NCBI GenBank assembly: GCA_905178155.1
Contig: CAJINV010000013.1
Span: forward strand, 238,344 to 302,343
Reading direction: 5' to 3'
DNA from: Amoebophrya sp. A120
Lineage: Eukaryota > Sar > Dinophyceae > Syndiniales > Amoebophryaceae
Length of the DNA: 64,000 bases
Both the position numbers and the translations under genes were made by a program. Below, in pieces: positions 12,418-25,400 of the stretch; positions within the stretch are counted from its first letter, which is position 1, and each line of letters begins with the position of its first letter. The notes beneath the pieces are model-generated. The model did not search any database, was not told the DNA's origin, and saw only the letters and a program-made list of their open reading frames with translations.

Positions 12418-15400
12418 TCAAAGAGAAAATGAATGACGCGCGCGCTTCTCAAGGTGAGTGGAAAGCCTCAAAGAGAAATATGAAAAACAACAGTCTGCGT
12501 GCTCAGAAAATAACTTAGGCTCGGATCTCTTGCGGTTGAGTAAGGGGGGTCGTGGGATTTCATTTTGATACAGTGCCTGGTCATACATCTCCGTGCAGCC
12601 GTTTGACAAGCGCGTATCCATTTTCCAAATTCCGTCCCAACACACGCCTTGGTCGTTCCCGTCGTCGGTGCACTCCAGTTGCAAGACGCAGGCGAGACCC
12701 TCGTCTCCGGGCTTGGGGCACAGGGCCAGGCGGCGTCCATTGGCGCCGGACCCGACGCAGAACTCCCCCGCTCGGTAAACGTACTTTTCCCCGGGTCCAT
12801 TCTGCACTGCTGCGCAGGGCGCAGCGGGGTTCATCAGTGGCGCGACGCCGTCGTACGTGCCTTCCGCACCGAGGAGCTGTTTCTTTTCTTCGTGCAAAGC
12901 TTCGAGCCCCGTGACTTTTTCTTGGAGGTCCGTCGCGTGTGCTGTCAACGACCTCAGCTTCCCGTCCCGCTCTGCTACTTCCCTTGTCCACTCGCGCTCT
13001 TTCTGCTGGTGTTGCGTCTCTCTCTTCTGCAGCTGCGTCTGTTCCCGCTGCAGCTGCGTCTGTTCCCGCTGCAGCTGCGTCTCTTTCTGTCGGAGCACGC
13101 CCGCTTTCTGCTGAAGCTCGCTCGCTTTCTGCTGAAGCTCGCCCGTTTTCTGTCGGAGCTCGCTCGTTTTCTGCTGGAGCTCGCCCTCTTTCTGTCGGAG
13201 AACATCCCTCTGAGCGGCCACCTCGCGTGTTTGGTTGTCCAAGCTTTCGGCCTCCAACGACATGTTTTTTTTGAGTTCGTTGGTCAAGCGGTCAACCACT
13301 AACTCGGCCTCCAACGATGCGTTTTTCTTGAGTTCGTTGTTCAAGCGGTCAGCCTCTAGTTGTAGGTCTCTCATAGCTTCGGCGGCAAGGACATGCTCGA
13401 TGCCCTTATCTCTGGCGAGATAGATTCTGTTCCGCGTTTTTTTTTCGTGCGCCTGAAATCCGGTGCGCAATTGCTCCAAGCTGTCAAACATTTTGGCTCT
13501 TCGCACCCCATCGCACGGGGGCGCCTCACCATCCTCAATCGCTTCCAACTCCCGGTTTTCCCAGGGCCGAGTCTCCATGTTGGGGTACAAAGTGAATGGG
13601 CCTCCTTTCACGGCCAAAGTTTTCATCTCCCGAGCGGAAAGCGTGCAGCAGGTGTTCGCCCACGAATGGACTTCCCTCTCTACAGCAGTGTCACTCCTCA
13701 GCCCCGAAATTCCTTTAAAACAGATCGCCACCATGGGCTGGTCCAGCAGTCCCGGGGTGGAGAAACCGTTCTGGTCCGGAGAAACGAAGACCACCCATAC
13801 CCCGAAGAGCACAAAGGCAACCCTGGAGAGGATCATTGCGTACGCCCGGAGCGCGATGCCAAGTCGTTGCGCTCGATCCTGCACTTCCGGAAAGTGTTCG
13901 TCGGTTCTGTCCCGAGTGTTCTGCCACCAGCGTCGCGACTCCTCGCTTTGCCATAGTCTGCGGAGGGCCGCGGGCAAAGGCGGTGCGAGAGCGCCGACAG
14001 CCCGCCGCGCCCTGTCGCCAATTGCAAGTACCGGCGGAGAGTCTTCTTCTTGTGCAAGGCTGAGCTCCAAGTGAAGGTGGCATCCTTGCCGCGGTACTGC
14101 GGGACTTGTGGGAGTGGGGGCAACGGGACTGTCGGTCCATATCTCCAAATCCTTACTTCGATACCGCTCTGAGCCGCGCTGGGAGCGAACTTGGGAACCT
14201 CGGCTTCCGCTTCGACCTGAAACTGCCGCACGACGTGCTCGCGCACTCGAGGGGCGAACATTCGCACTGCCTCCAGCCCGGATCAAGTTTGCACCGGTTG
14301 CCGCGTTCTCGTCGTTCGCGACGGCAGCCGTCGGTTTCACAAAATCCTTGAGGCCGAAGACTGAACGGAACTCCGCATCCGCACGGGACAGTGCCAATTC
14401 AGACCGAAGACCGAAGAGCTTTTGTTTCGATGCAGGTGCATCCAGCAACGGCCTCGTTGGCTCCGGAGCGTCGGAACCAGGCTGGGTTCTAAGCGCACTA
14501 ACCGCCGTGTCTTTGCGCAAGATTTCCTGCAAGAAGTCCCAAGGTTCGTTACCATCCTCTATGACATCGTCGTCGGCGCCCGGTGGCGATGGCTCCCAAG
14601 TCAGGACCCCCTTGAGCGAGGTGGCAATATAATCTAACGCGTCCGGGGTATACGGTTCAGAACTCGGGTCACGACTTGCAACTTCAGTCGCAAGAACCTG
14701 AAGCAAGGCCCCTGCCAGGAACAGTCGTTGCTTCGAAACCTCGTGTGCTCCATGCCCGATGTTCCACGACGCGACTGAAAGCACGACGTCGCCGGTAGGG
14801 CTCTCCTGCTGCCGCCGGCTGGTGTCACTCCGTGCGACTAGCACGACCTGTGTAGAATGGTAATTTTGTTGGCAAATCATCCGCATGCAATGCTACGCTC
14901 CTCTACCCACCAGCTATTATTGGAAAAGTCATCCGCTCTGTTTTGATTGTTGCGGCTTTCTTGTCGAAGAAGAAAACAATTCGGCGACTTGTTTAATATT
15001 TGGCAGTAACATGAAAAGTAATTACGTCTTCCCGCTCCTTTTTCTCCCGCTTCGTGCCAAGAAGACCTAACAGACCAGGCGACGTAGTATCCGCTGCTGC
15101 CCACTCCATGCGGTTTATCTGCAAAACTTTTGTCGCGCCTGCCAGCAGTCCGACGTCAAGTGCCACGCTGATTTTCCTTTCCAAGTGTTTCTTGAACCCT
15201 GCGCGCTCAGCATCGCCAGCAAACCTGCGATTGTTCCACCATGACAGGGTTTGGCCACTCCTGTCCGCATCATCGGAACTAATTACGACTACCCCGAGAA
15301 AATTGAGCGACGCCACACTCTCACGACTTTCGCGCTTGCCGCGGGTCGTGTCCTTGGATTTACCCGAGTCCCGATCTCTATCTTTCTTCTCCTTCTTTTC

Positions 15401-17618
15401 TTTCTTGTCCTTCTTGTCCGCATTTTTGTCTTCGGCTTCCTTGTCGTCCCGCTTCTTTCGGGGATCGTCATTGTCATCTCCGTCCCCAGGCCCATCGTTG
15501 CCTCCACTACCTGTGAACGCACACATCAAAAATTTTCTCTGGTCACTTACCCAGTGTTGCAAAAAATTCAACATCGAACAGGATCAAGACTTCAAACTCA
15601 AAGATTTTCATTTTTCCGTTGTTTCCGCACGTATATTCATATGACAAAAAATAGACTCAGAGAGGTATATTCTGTAGCACGACAAAATCGCACCTCTGAA
15701 TCGCCTCCGAGTAGTTGCACCGTCGTCCAAAAGCACACCCGCTCGCATGAAATATGCATCAGCGCCAGCGGCTGCCGGAGGTACGACTGCTGTAGCCCGA
15801 GGTGGAGGTAGCAAACCTCTCAGCAGTCCGCCAAGGTGTTCATGCACAACGCGCGCAAGGCTGGTCGCGCCGCTGCAAATGATACCCGCGAGTCTCATTC
15901 TTCCATCAGCTGCCTTGCGCGGCTGAAAGAAATGCGACACAGGCGGCGTAACATGCAGTGAATCGGACCCGCCCTGCCTCTGGCGCAATTCGAACTCCAG
16001 TCCTGTCAACTGCCCAGCCGGAAGCGCCCTACCACCGACCCTATCGCGATGCTCCATGTACGCGCTCATTGCAGCTTGAACTGGTGTTCGAAGGTCGCGG
16101 TATAGGACATCCGGGTGAGCCGGAAAGTCCTTGGCGAACACATACGGGCTCTGCCGAGCATCAGGTAGTGTCGCCGCAAGTTCAATGTAAACAACCTTCG
16201 CCTCCTGGTCCCGTTGAGCATCATGCCGCTCTCCTGTAGTAATCAATGTTTGTTCAGCATGGTGAAAATCCAATATTCGAACGCGAAGGACGGCAGTGTC
16301 GTGGTCGTCGACAACGGCATCCGGAGCAGCAGCAAGATAAGAAGCACACTGTCAGCAGAAGTTGCCACTGCGATTCTTCTTCTGACCAGCAGGAGCATTT
16401 GCTTCCGAAGCGATCGCTCTTCTCATTTCGTCAAAGTATCGAAGATATCGCTTTTGTTAATGTTTGTAGATAATAACACACCATCAATCGTCGACACATC
16501 ATTACGTTCTAGAAATACTTCTTGTGGGTTTGCTGCTGGGAGGACGACAGGCGCGCTGTGCAAGGGAATAGTGCTCCTTAATGGCATCTCTATCGCGGAA
16601 ATCTCTTCCACGACCCCTCTGGCCAAGTTCATCCCGCCGCCCATCAAAGTCTTCATTTGAGGTAGAACCACGAGTGCTGACGTACATGACATGCATTGAG
16701 CGACAGTACCGCTCCCGTTTTTTCTCGTACACCTTTTCTTCGTTATCACCAGGCAATATTTCGAGCAACGCCTCCGTCTTCCACTCCGCGAAGTCACCAC
16801 TTGAACTTTTCAAGCCACGATCTGAGATGAAGTGATGGGAATGCCGCGATGGGTTCGAAGAGCTATACGTTGATCGCCTCAAAGAGAAAAAGCGCGACTC
16901 TCGATAATTATGTTCTTATCGACTGAAAAATCCAGGGGGCCTCGAAACTTCGGCTTTTGAAGCTCGCCAAAAAAAATAAGAAAAATCAGAAGGAAAATAA
17001 GTAAAGAAGACTTAATTGCATTGCAAATAGAATAAATATTGACTTACGCAGGCAGTCTTCCACCAGTAGCAGCTGTTGATGTTCGACGTATACTCCGTCC
17101 TTGGGATCGTAGTCCGAAAATATTATTTGATGGCACTTCTGAAGTACACCCCGCCACTGCATGTTCCGGTCGAACGTGCCGTCGCTGTGTCTCGAAATTG
17201 AGCTATCGAGGATAGACGTCACCACATTCAGTGGATCCAGATCGAGCGAATTTTTCCACTGACGTAATTTGCTATTTTCGACTCTTAGCGCTGCCAACTG
17301 GTCTCCCACGAGCTGTGATGCGTCGTACATAATTTCCTCCGCAACTCGTTGACCCACAAGCGAACTCAGCGAGTCGCTCTTCACGGAATCCAAGATTTCC
17401 AAAAAAGCCTCACAGTCTGCGCAGCCACACTTCCGCTTGCCCGCGAGAAGGTTTTGCCATGTTGATTGGTTACCGAAACAAACCCCAGCGCCACTGGAAC
17501 TGGACCCTGACGCACCATAGACAGGCTGCGCCACCAACGCGGCCAATGTGATGACAAGCATACGGCGCACGCCTCCAAACGTACCCCGTACGTGCCTCCC
17601 AAAGTTGAAAGCAGGCAT
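12418..17618 (-). CDS. Large secreted or membrane protein with coiled coil and Cys-rich C terminus
   Basis: Five exons were rebuilt on the minus strand: 17048-17618, 16482-16821, 15694-16233, 15026-15510 and 12418-14847. All four introns (178-248 nt) are GT-AG with matching phases. Translation from the ATG at 17618 opens with a signal peptide (MLVITLAALVAQPVYG) and a Cys-containing region. Exon 4 has a Lys/Asp/Glu run. The last exon holds an Arg/Ser-rich stretch, one hydrophobic segment (AYAMILSRVAFVLFGVWVVF, about residue 985), a long heptad coiled coil of QQK/LRQK repeats (about 1115-1285) and a Cys-rich C terminus (about 1315-1400). The total is about 1,455 codons. Exon 2 needs a +1 shift near 16,665: its start and its end are open in different frames. 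The family is not recognised. It could be two genes, but the splice phases argue for one. Confidence 0.6.
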
Positions 17619-19309
17619 TATGCGGATGCGACGTGGTCTTGCTTCGTTATACAGGAAACCGTTTCCCCGACCGATTGATATTCGAATTCGACAAATCGTG
17701 AAAAGCAATAATAAATGAAAAGGATGGCTTTACGGGCAACACGTAAGTTCAAGTTGGTTCGTTTTCAGCTGAAAAATAAAACTATGTATCAATGACAAAG
17801 TGGGAAATGAAAACCATGGAAGAATGCCGACTTGTCGTAGCTGCGTCTGCCAAGACAAAAAACGACAAGAGCTACATCGAAAATCCTGGCTCATTCATTG
17901 CATGTCAATTAAATGCCAAACAAGAAGTTATCTTTATTGATCGCGTGCCGCTTCATTTTCAATGCAAGCCTATACCAAAGCCAAAAACTCTTGCGAATAA
18001 TACGCGTTTCAACAACAATTTTCATACATTGAGTTCGATTAAAATTCACATAATTATAAGATTCTTATTCTTATGTGATGTTCCATTTTCATTTTTGCCA
18101 GAAGAGTGGACCAACCATTTTCTTACCGAGAACGAAAATACCACGGAATCGAGCAGAGAGGCAAACAAATTTGAGCTCACAATGGCAACACGACGGGCAC
18201 GATTTTCAGTTGTTGATCTTGTTCTTGATCCACATTTTCTGATTATCATCTTGAGGCGCACTTTTTCGCGGTTTGCACTAGATTCAGATCAAGTAGATGA
18301 TTCTTATTTATCTCGTCCCAATAAGCTTTGCCTTTGTCGCATTACTCATGAGCAAGCAAAAGAAACTTAGACGGACAAGCTCTCTCGTAAAGTAGTTTTT
18401 CTTCTAACGCTCACTGATCTTTATCGTGGGCCGTCAGCCGCGATATTTCATTTACGAGCTGCCTCGTTGGCTCCGCTGTGCGACTCTGCTGGCCGGCTTC
18501 ATGGAAACTCGACGCGTATTCAACAGATGAACGCGTCTCCAATTTTTTTTTTTTGAATCGGGAATAGAGCTGAATATGTCGTCCACGGTCCGCAATAGTA
18601 CACAGTAATGCTGAAGCAATGTTCTCTTGGCAATTGTCGTGCCCCTGGTCGTAATTTCTCATCCTCCTTTCTTGTAGCAACACACTACAATAACATAAAA
18701 AGATCAGATAGGTCTGCCTTCGACGTCTTCGCCGGACCTGCTGCGGCTGTTGCCCACAACCACAAGCATGAGCTTGCTACCGCCAGATCCAGATGTTACG
18801 ATCATACAATCAAATTATGGAATGAATATTTTGTCTCTGCATTTTTATTTTACAAATAGAAATATAGCATACGTCTGAAAATCATAAAAATATATCAACA
18901 ACAAAACAACACGTCACACAAAGTGTATTTCTGCTTAAAGGTCAAGTAGCCATCATACATACAGCACATTCGTACTCAAAGTTGTAACTAAGTGGATGAC
19001 GAAGACATGTTTATTAGAAGCACTTTCTTTGCTTAGAGGCACATCCACGACGACGTGCACGTACAGAAAAAGGATTGCGGAAAATACTTGATTCCTGTTG
19101 TTCGACACTTGGCTCGGGCACATCAGAACGATAAGCCTAACGAATTACGTGCGCGACAACGTGATAATGGTATGAGAATCATCTCAATTCCGTACAACCT
19201 TATCATATAAAGTGTGCTTCATCATGTGGTCTGGTGGCGTTGATGATTAAATCAGTCCGCTACTTTTTCCGCAAAAGGTCTTCAGGATAAGACTTACATA
19301 CATAATCCG
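17619..19309. other. No confident gene
   Basis: AT-rich. A minus frame at 18411-18683 ends in a plausible soluble stretch (TRQLVNEISRLTAHDKDQ) and could be a last exon, but the rest is split by a T-run at about 18,540. Nothing else is supported. Confidence 0.4.
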
Positions 19310-21556
19310 CTACACGGCATCCTGGATTTTTGTTGGAACCTGGACGAGAAACTCTGAAGGCCTGTCGGCTAACATCACCGGCACGGGCAGGCTTGGATGC
19401 TTTCCCCGATACTCACGCGTGTGTTTCAACCGTTTCCCATGAAAGCTCCGCCAGTCCCACTGCAGCTGATCGTACGACCAGCGAAGGTCCGAGCCATCAG
19501 AATCGGTCCGCCACTTCTGCGCTATCTTCCGGAACATCTTCCGAAACGCAGTGTAATATTGCGCGTCAAGCGGTAAAGGATCACGATGAAAAAAGTTGAT
19601 CCATGGCCTCGCACCATTGTCATCTGACAGATCCGCGGATGTGTTCAAGCAATAACCCAATCGAACCGGGAAATAGCGTCCGTATACTTGGCTGGGTTTT
19701 TGGAAAAGAAATTCGGTCGCCATCCCGAGCCGACACCTCTCATCCAAGGCCTTTTGATTCGGGTTCAGAGACATGTCCACTAGCCGTACAGGTGGACCGC
19801 CGCCGGCACGCTGCCGAGAAAAAGAATTGGTTTTAGGCGGATTCCAGATCACTACCTTTGACTGCGTGTCTCGTTTGAGAAGCCTCGTCATAAAAGACCT
19901 TCTCTGCTCCGGCACATCCTCGTGAAAAAAATCTAGGACTTCGCGGAAGAAAGCTCGATCGTTTCTGTGACAACCCGTGGCCAGAGCTTTTGAGTTGTAC
20001 AGGAGCCACTTGTTGGTGCTATCCGCGCGCTGATGTGGTGCTGCGAGCCCACATGTTTCTGACGCCATCGTCATCAACAGGTAAACCTAGTAGTGCGAAA
20101 AAATGACTGATCTTTTTCAACATCAGAGTTTGTCAAATCTTCTAACCAGTAGCTAGTCATCGGGCAAGACTTTTCGAGTAAGATACCGCTGGCGTTGCCA
20201 AGAACGAAAACACAGCCACACGGCAAATCAAATGCGATTAAATGCTGACAAAAAGAGGCACTACAGAACAAGGAAGTTTATGAAGTATATATTATAAAGT
20301 ACGGTCCAATCATGCTCTGGTTTTTCCCCTGGCGACGTGATTCTCTGCGGTGGATGAAGTTTCCATGCATTTCGGTCGCGATGCATCTGGGAGAGAAAAT
20401 GTTCAAGGTAATCGACCCCCATGTCTATCTGCCTATTCCAATAATCCTCGGGTCGCTTTGCTCCAATCCGTTCGCGCAAGACCTCAAGAAAGAGATCCTC
20501 ACAGCTTTCTGTACGGCTCTCCATGGCAGTGTCACTGTGGTGCTGCGCATGGGCTGCAACAGCAACTTTTCCACCGAAGCCGGCCTTAGTGGACTGCAAC
20601 AGCTTTCCGACGTCTTGGGCGGAAAGGAAACTCAAAACCCCTTGGTTTTCGTTGAGCAGTTTTTTCTCACCGGAGAACATGAGGCCCGCTTCCGCGCCCA
20701 TGATTTTGCTGAGCAAGTCTTCGTCTGCTTGGTCACCGACCGGCAGAGCTGGAGCAATGGCTTCTTGAGGAGCTGGCGCTAATTGTTCTCGCGGCAAATT
20801 TTGTCTTCCCGCTGGTGGAGCTCGGGTACTCCGCCCTGATCTCGCGTCCGGACTTGTCTGGCTACCAGCGGCCTTGCGCCCTGTCGGATTCTTTTCGGCA
20901 GTCGTGAAGTCACGCATGGCCCCATCAACAGAGGATTGGGTTTTATCCAACCTAACCTGCCGCTCCGTTCCAGTACGCCAATCCCGTAGCGCTGCCGCGA
21001 AGAACGGAAAACACGAACCTGAATTATTTTCATTGAGAGGAAGTCCTACAACTTTTCTCACGTGCGGCACTTTCATGATGCACACGCGTGATTCGATTGT
21101 CTATGATTGTCACGTGTAGAGTCGCGCTCGAGCTCGGGATCTAGAACCCAAAAATCGTACCGTACTTAAAGTAGATATACCTCCTGTACATAGGCGACTT
21201 TCAGGTACAGTTTTGCTTTTCACAGCGCTCTGGCATCTCTGGCTTGACATCACAGCTTCGCATTCACCTACCGCTGCAGCTGGGATGGCTCCATCGCAAG
21301 TCTGTTGAGAATTATTGCTGCCGCAATGCCAGTCGTCCTTTTCCTTGGAATGTTTATGTTTCTTGCCACAAATACTATCTTGTTCTCCGGTGCCTGCCTG
21401 CTGCTCTTGTGCCTGTACTTTTCCGACGAGATCACGGTGATCCTGCACTTTTCCATGACCAACAATGCTGTTCACCGTCCAGCCGACATCGAAGAAGCTG
21501 TTCGCGAAAAGAAAGCGAAGCACAATGCCCGACCTTCGCAGTCGCCTTAGCACCAT
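19310..21556 (-). CDS. FFHE/GMATE-domain protein (new name), probably membrane or secreted
   Basis: Three exons (21181-21556, 20303-21018, 19310-20086) join through GT-AG introns of 162 and 216 nt. Their summed length is exactly 623 codons. The N terminus has a basic then hydrophobic segment (RRLRRSGIVLRFLFANSFF) that could be a signal or anchor. A Pro/Ala/Glu linker follows. The C-terminal 330 residues form a domain that recurs in the next gene: SCEDLFLEVL, then RPEDYWN, an exon break at WTV, then FFREVLDFFHED, VVIWNPP, ERCRLGMATEFLFQ, GYCLNT and RWSYDQLQWDW. I know no family with these motifs. The aromatic and acidic pattern suggests a globular, possibly lumenal domain. The starting ATG is the least certain part. 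Confidence 0.65.
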
Positions 21557-22466
21557 CCTGCTTTGATTCTCTGCCACTAATAGGCTCTGCACTCGCGAAA
21601 GATCATGAATGACATAAGAAGAAACGTCGTCCTTCCAATAAAAAATTAAATACCGAAATACAATTTTGCTTTCGTGATGCACAACATGACTTCACAATGC
21701 CGTCAATCCGCAGTCATATGACAGGAAGAGAATGAAAATCAAAATATCCGTATCTTACAAATTCTAGAAATGAGGGGATTTGCTACGGGGCAATGAAATA
21801 GTTGACACATTTCAAATTCCAAAACTACATATCAAAAAGCTTACAACAGTAACCAAGTGAACAAAAAAATTACACCAACGGTTAGCCCATGCCTGCCTGT
21901 AAAAATTGAAGTAAAGTGTTTGCGTTGTAGCTGGCCGTCATAAACATAAGCAAAGGAGCAAAACAACAAATACATCAAAATGATAATGACTAGAAGATAC
22001 TGGCTTTAATGAATAGATAGTCGAACCCAGAATAGTAGCCGGTGGGGGAGCAGAGAAGCCAATCCAGCCAGAAACCCAATTTCATCATCTTCAAATCAAT
22101 ATTCTCGCTAACACAGCAGAAAATGATCAACCGCAAAAAACCAGCGCTCTTTCCTTGGTTACGGTACTTAACCGGACAGCTGACTCGATGCTCTGGTACA
22201 AATTAATGGATCCATCTCAAGTCGAAAATGAAACTAAATCTTTCTTCTTGCTGGTTCTTTCTAGAACTAGATGTAGATCCGCGTATCGAAAATGCACATC
22301 GCTGCATCATTTTTAGCTCCGAATCGCCATGCAATCAAAAAAGGAACTCGATGGCAAAACGGGCGACTAAGTTGTGGGCTGCGCCACGAGACCTATCTTC
22401 AAGTTCTTATCACGAATCAGTGGTCTGCTCATCGATTGCGATGGTCTGCGCACAGTGTATAAACCC
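21557..22466. other. Intergenic, AT-rich
   Basis: No open frame with gene-like composition. The divide separates two paralogous minus-strand genes. Confidence 0.5.
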
Positions 22467-25400
22467 CTAGGCGAAGGGAATCTTTTGTTGAAGGGATGCA
22501 AACTCCGCCCGCACTGATTCATCTGTTGGACAGAAGGAGTCCGTCTTGTAGACAAACGAATCGGTAGCAAATTTCCAATCTATTCTGTTGTTATTTTGAT
22601 CCCGGTGAGACTTTAATCGAGCCTTGATCCAATTCCACCGAAAATGTATGTAGCTCCACTTTGCCCCCGATCCTGTCGATCCACGTCTCCAAAAGGATGC
22701 CCGCCGATAAAACTCTGCGCGAAACGTCTCGTGCCACTTCGGGTGCACCAAAGGTTCAGTGCTGCCTTTGCTGTGCCGCGTCTGCTCTTCGGCAATCGCC
22801 TTCTCTGGCCAGTGTTCAGGCTTCTCATCTAGATTCAGTTTCTCTCGAGGACCCGTATCAAGGCAATAACCTGAGGATGTTAAATGCCACGTAACTTTTC
22901 CTCGCTAGATATACGCCATATCATCAATGAATGTGAAACAGAACCATGTTTGAGTGAAATGCGAGATGATCACAAGTACCATATGGTAGGTCGTCAAAAT
23001 TCGTGGGTCCAAATTCGTGAACGCAATTTTGAGCTTGGAAAAGATATTCCGTAGCCATTCCGATGCGGCATCGCTCCTCATGAATCACACGACCAGACTC
23101 GGAGACGTTGGCAGAAATGGGAGTCCACCCGCCTCGCCCGTCCGGTTCAAGACGCTCCGGAACCAAAATCAAAGGGTGTTCCCAGACTACGAGAGATGTG
23201 GACGCAGAGTTCGTGGTGCTTGGAATTCGTTCGTGAAAAAAGTTTAACACGTGTTTGAAAAAGGGCTCGTCTTCTGCAGGCAGGCACTGGGTCGTCTGCA
23301 ACCGGTTTGTTTCGTAAACATCAATCTCCAACCATGGCCAACTATTCATGGCTCGCAAATCGAAGGCACGAAAATTTCCATAACAGTGTGGCATCATGGT
23401 CATAATCGTTGCAACCTGGAAGTGCAAAGGAAAGGAAGTGTGTCTAGGAAGCAAAGCGAAATAAACATGATCTCCAAGTACTATGACACCAAAAAATGCC
23501 CGCTCCGAAGTTGATGGAGCATCGACTACAAAGAAACATAGCTGGGGATCAATACGAGCCGTCTTGCTTGCTTTGTCGACTTTCACTGCATTGTCCTTTT
23601 TTTTGTAAACCGGTGACAAAACAAAATGAACAAAAATTACAAATTTGCGAATAAAAGAATAAGAGACCAAGAATAAGTACCGTCCAAATGTCCGGATCAA
23701 GTGCAGTTGTCTGCCCTAGGTGTCCGCCGGCTGCTGCGAATTGATCTCTTGCTTCTTGCAGGTAGTCCCTGCCGTCATCTATTTCTGGGTTCCAGAAATC
23801 CTTTGGCTTCTTGTCGCCCATCTGTAGTTCAGCCAAAAATTCAGCCAAAACCTTCAAAAACAGGCTTTCGCAGCTTTGCCCCTCCTCCTGCCTGGTTTTC
23901 AGCGCTGCGAGGTCTGCCTCCGAAACTGGTTCTGGGGCCACCTCCGGGACAAGTGGCTCTGCTGCAGCTGCTTTGCCTCTCGGCCGCCATACTGCAGTGC
24001 TGGACGAACTCCCGCCGGGCCTCGGAGTCGGCGGCGGCGAGCCACCTCCTGGGCCTGTTGGTCGCCTTTCCGTGCTGTCGGAATCGGATTCTGAGTCTGA
24101 ATCGCTGTCAGATGATTTCGAACTAGTAGAACCAACCGAGCTAGATCGCCCCCTCCGTCCCCTTCCGCGAGCGGACCGACCGCTCGATCCAGCGTCCGAA
24201 CTACCCCCACGACGGACACTTCCGGGCGGCGAGCGCGAGCTCGGGCGGAGCGGGCAACTTGGATCAGCAGACGTCCGCAAAGCCTCTGCATCTTCTCGCC
24301 CTCCCGGGGGACAGCCGCTGGCTGCATCTCCCACAGCCACCGGGGGAGCATGAGATTCGCCAGTATCTAATGATCCGCTTCCAGCGGCAGCACCCATAGG
24401 CAGAGTTTCGCCTGCGGACAGTGCGTCCGCACGCCGTAAATCATGATTTGTGCCGTCGGCTTCGGTGGAAAAGAAAGTTGAAGAGGCGCTGCCTCCACCG
24501 GAAGCAGTACTTCCGGAAGTTGGAGTGCTGTGGCCCTGCGCAAATGTCGTCTTATTTGTCCGATCGGTGTCTGCCGTTCCCGTACTTGTTGTAAAATGCT
24601 GCGGTTGCTGGTTTTCGCCAGTCGGTTCTGTCCCAGAACTTCTTCCTGGTGAATTCAGATCTGAGGCGACACCGGAAGTGGAAGATCCACGAGTTTCAAT
24701 ACCGTCGCCGTTTGGTTCCGGCGTCCGTTCTCGCTCGACGTCTCCTGTGCCTGAAGCAGCTGGTGGCTGACGTCCCACACCGCTGTCGTGACTCGGATTC
24801 GACGTTGCATGATCAGGATCGCTGTTGCCGGTATTCCCCGCTGAAGCTGCAGCACTTGTTCCCAAACCGATATCTCCAGTGGAGGAAGAGTGGTCAGTAC
24901 TATTACCACCGTCTGCTTGCGTTCCACTTCGCGGTCCTTCGCCTTGCTGTTCCTCCTGTTGGGCTGCTTGTGCTTCTTCTACTTCTTGCGCCTGACGATC
25001 ATTAGTTCCAGTCTGTATTCCTTCTTGGCTTTCTTGGTGTGCCTGTTCCTGCGCCGACTGGTTTTCATCTTCACTGATCGTCGTTTCTTGTGCTGCTGGA
25101 GCACTTGCGACTTCATCTGCACGATCACTTTCATCCAGAGGAGATGACGACGGAGACGGGGCGGCCGATACTGAATCTGCATGAGCTTCTGCTTGACCTT
25201 CTTGCGCCTCCGGGTCAAAAGTTGCAGTTGATGGAATTGCCGCATTCGGTTGAACAGCAACTGCCGGCTGAGCCGGCACCGTCGCAGCGGGAAGCACTGT
25301 TGGTGGGCTGGCGGAAGCAGCAGCTGCAACCTGTGCAGCAGAAGCTGCAACCGGTGTAGCAGAAGCGGAAGCGACCGGTGCCGGTTTTGGCGCTGCCGCA

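Noticed and set aside
14600-14820. Resemblance of GDVVLSVASWNIGHG to endonuclease/exonuclease/phosphatase or PP2C motifs
   Set aside because: No further catalytic motifs follow at the expected spacing. A match of a few residues is not enough.
23051-23065. TCCGTAGCCATTCCG resembles part of the dinoflagellate spliced leader
   Set aside because: Only about 11 bases match, it lies inside a coding exon, and there is no splice donor where the spliced-leader gene would need one.
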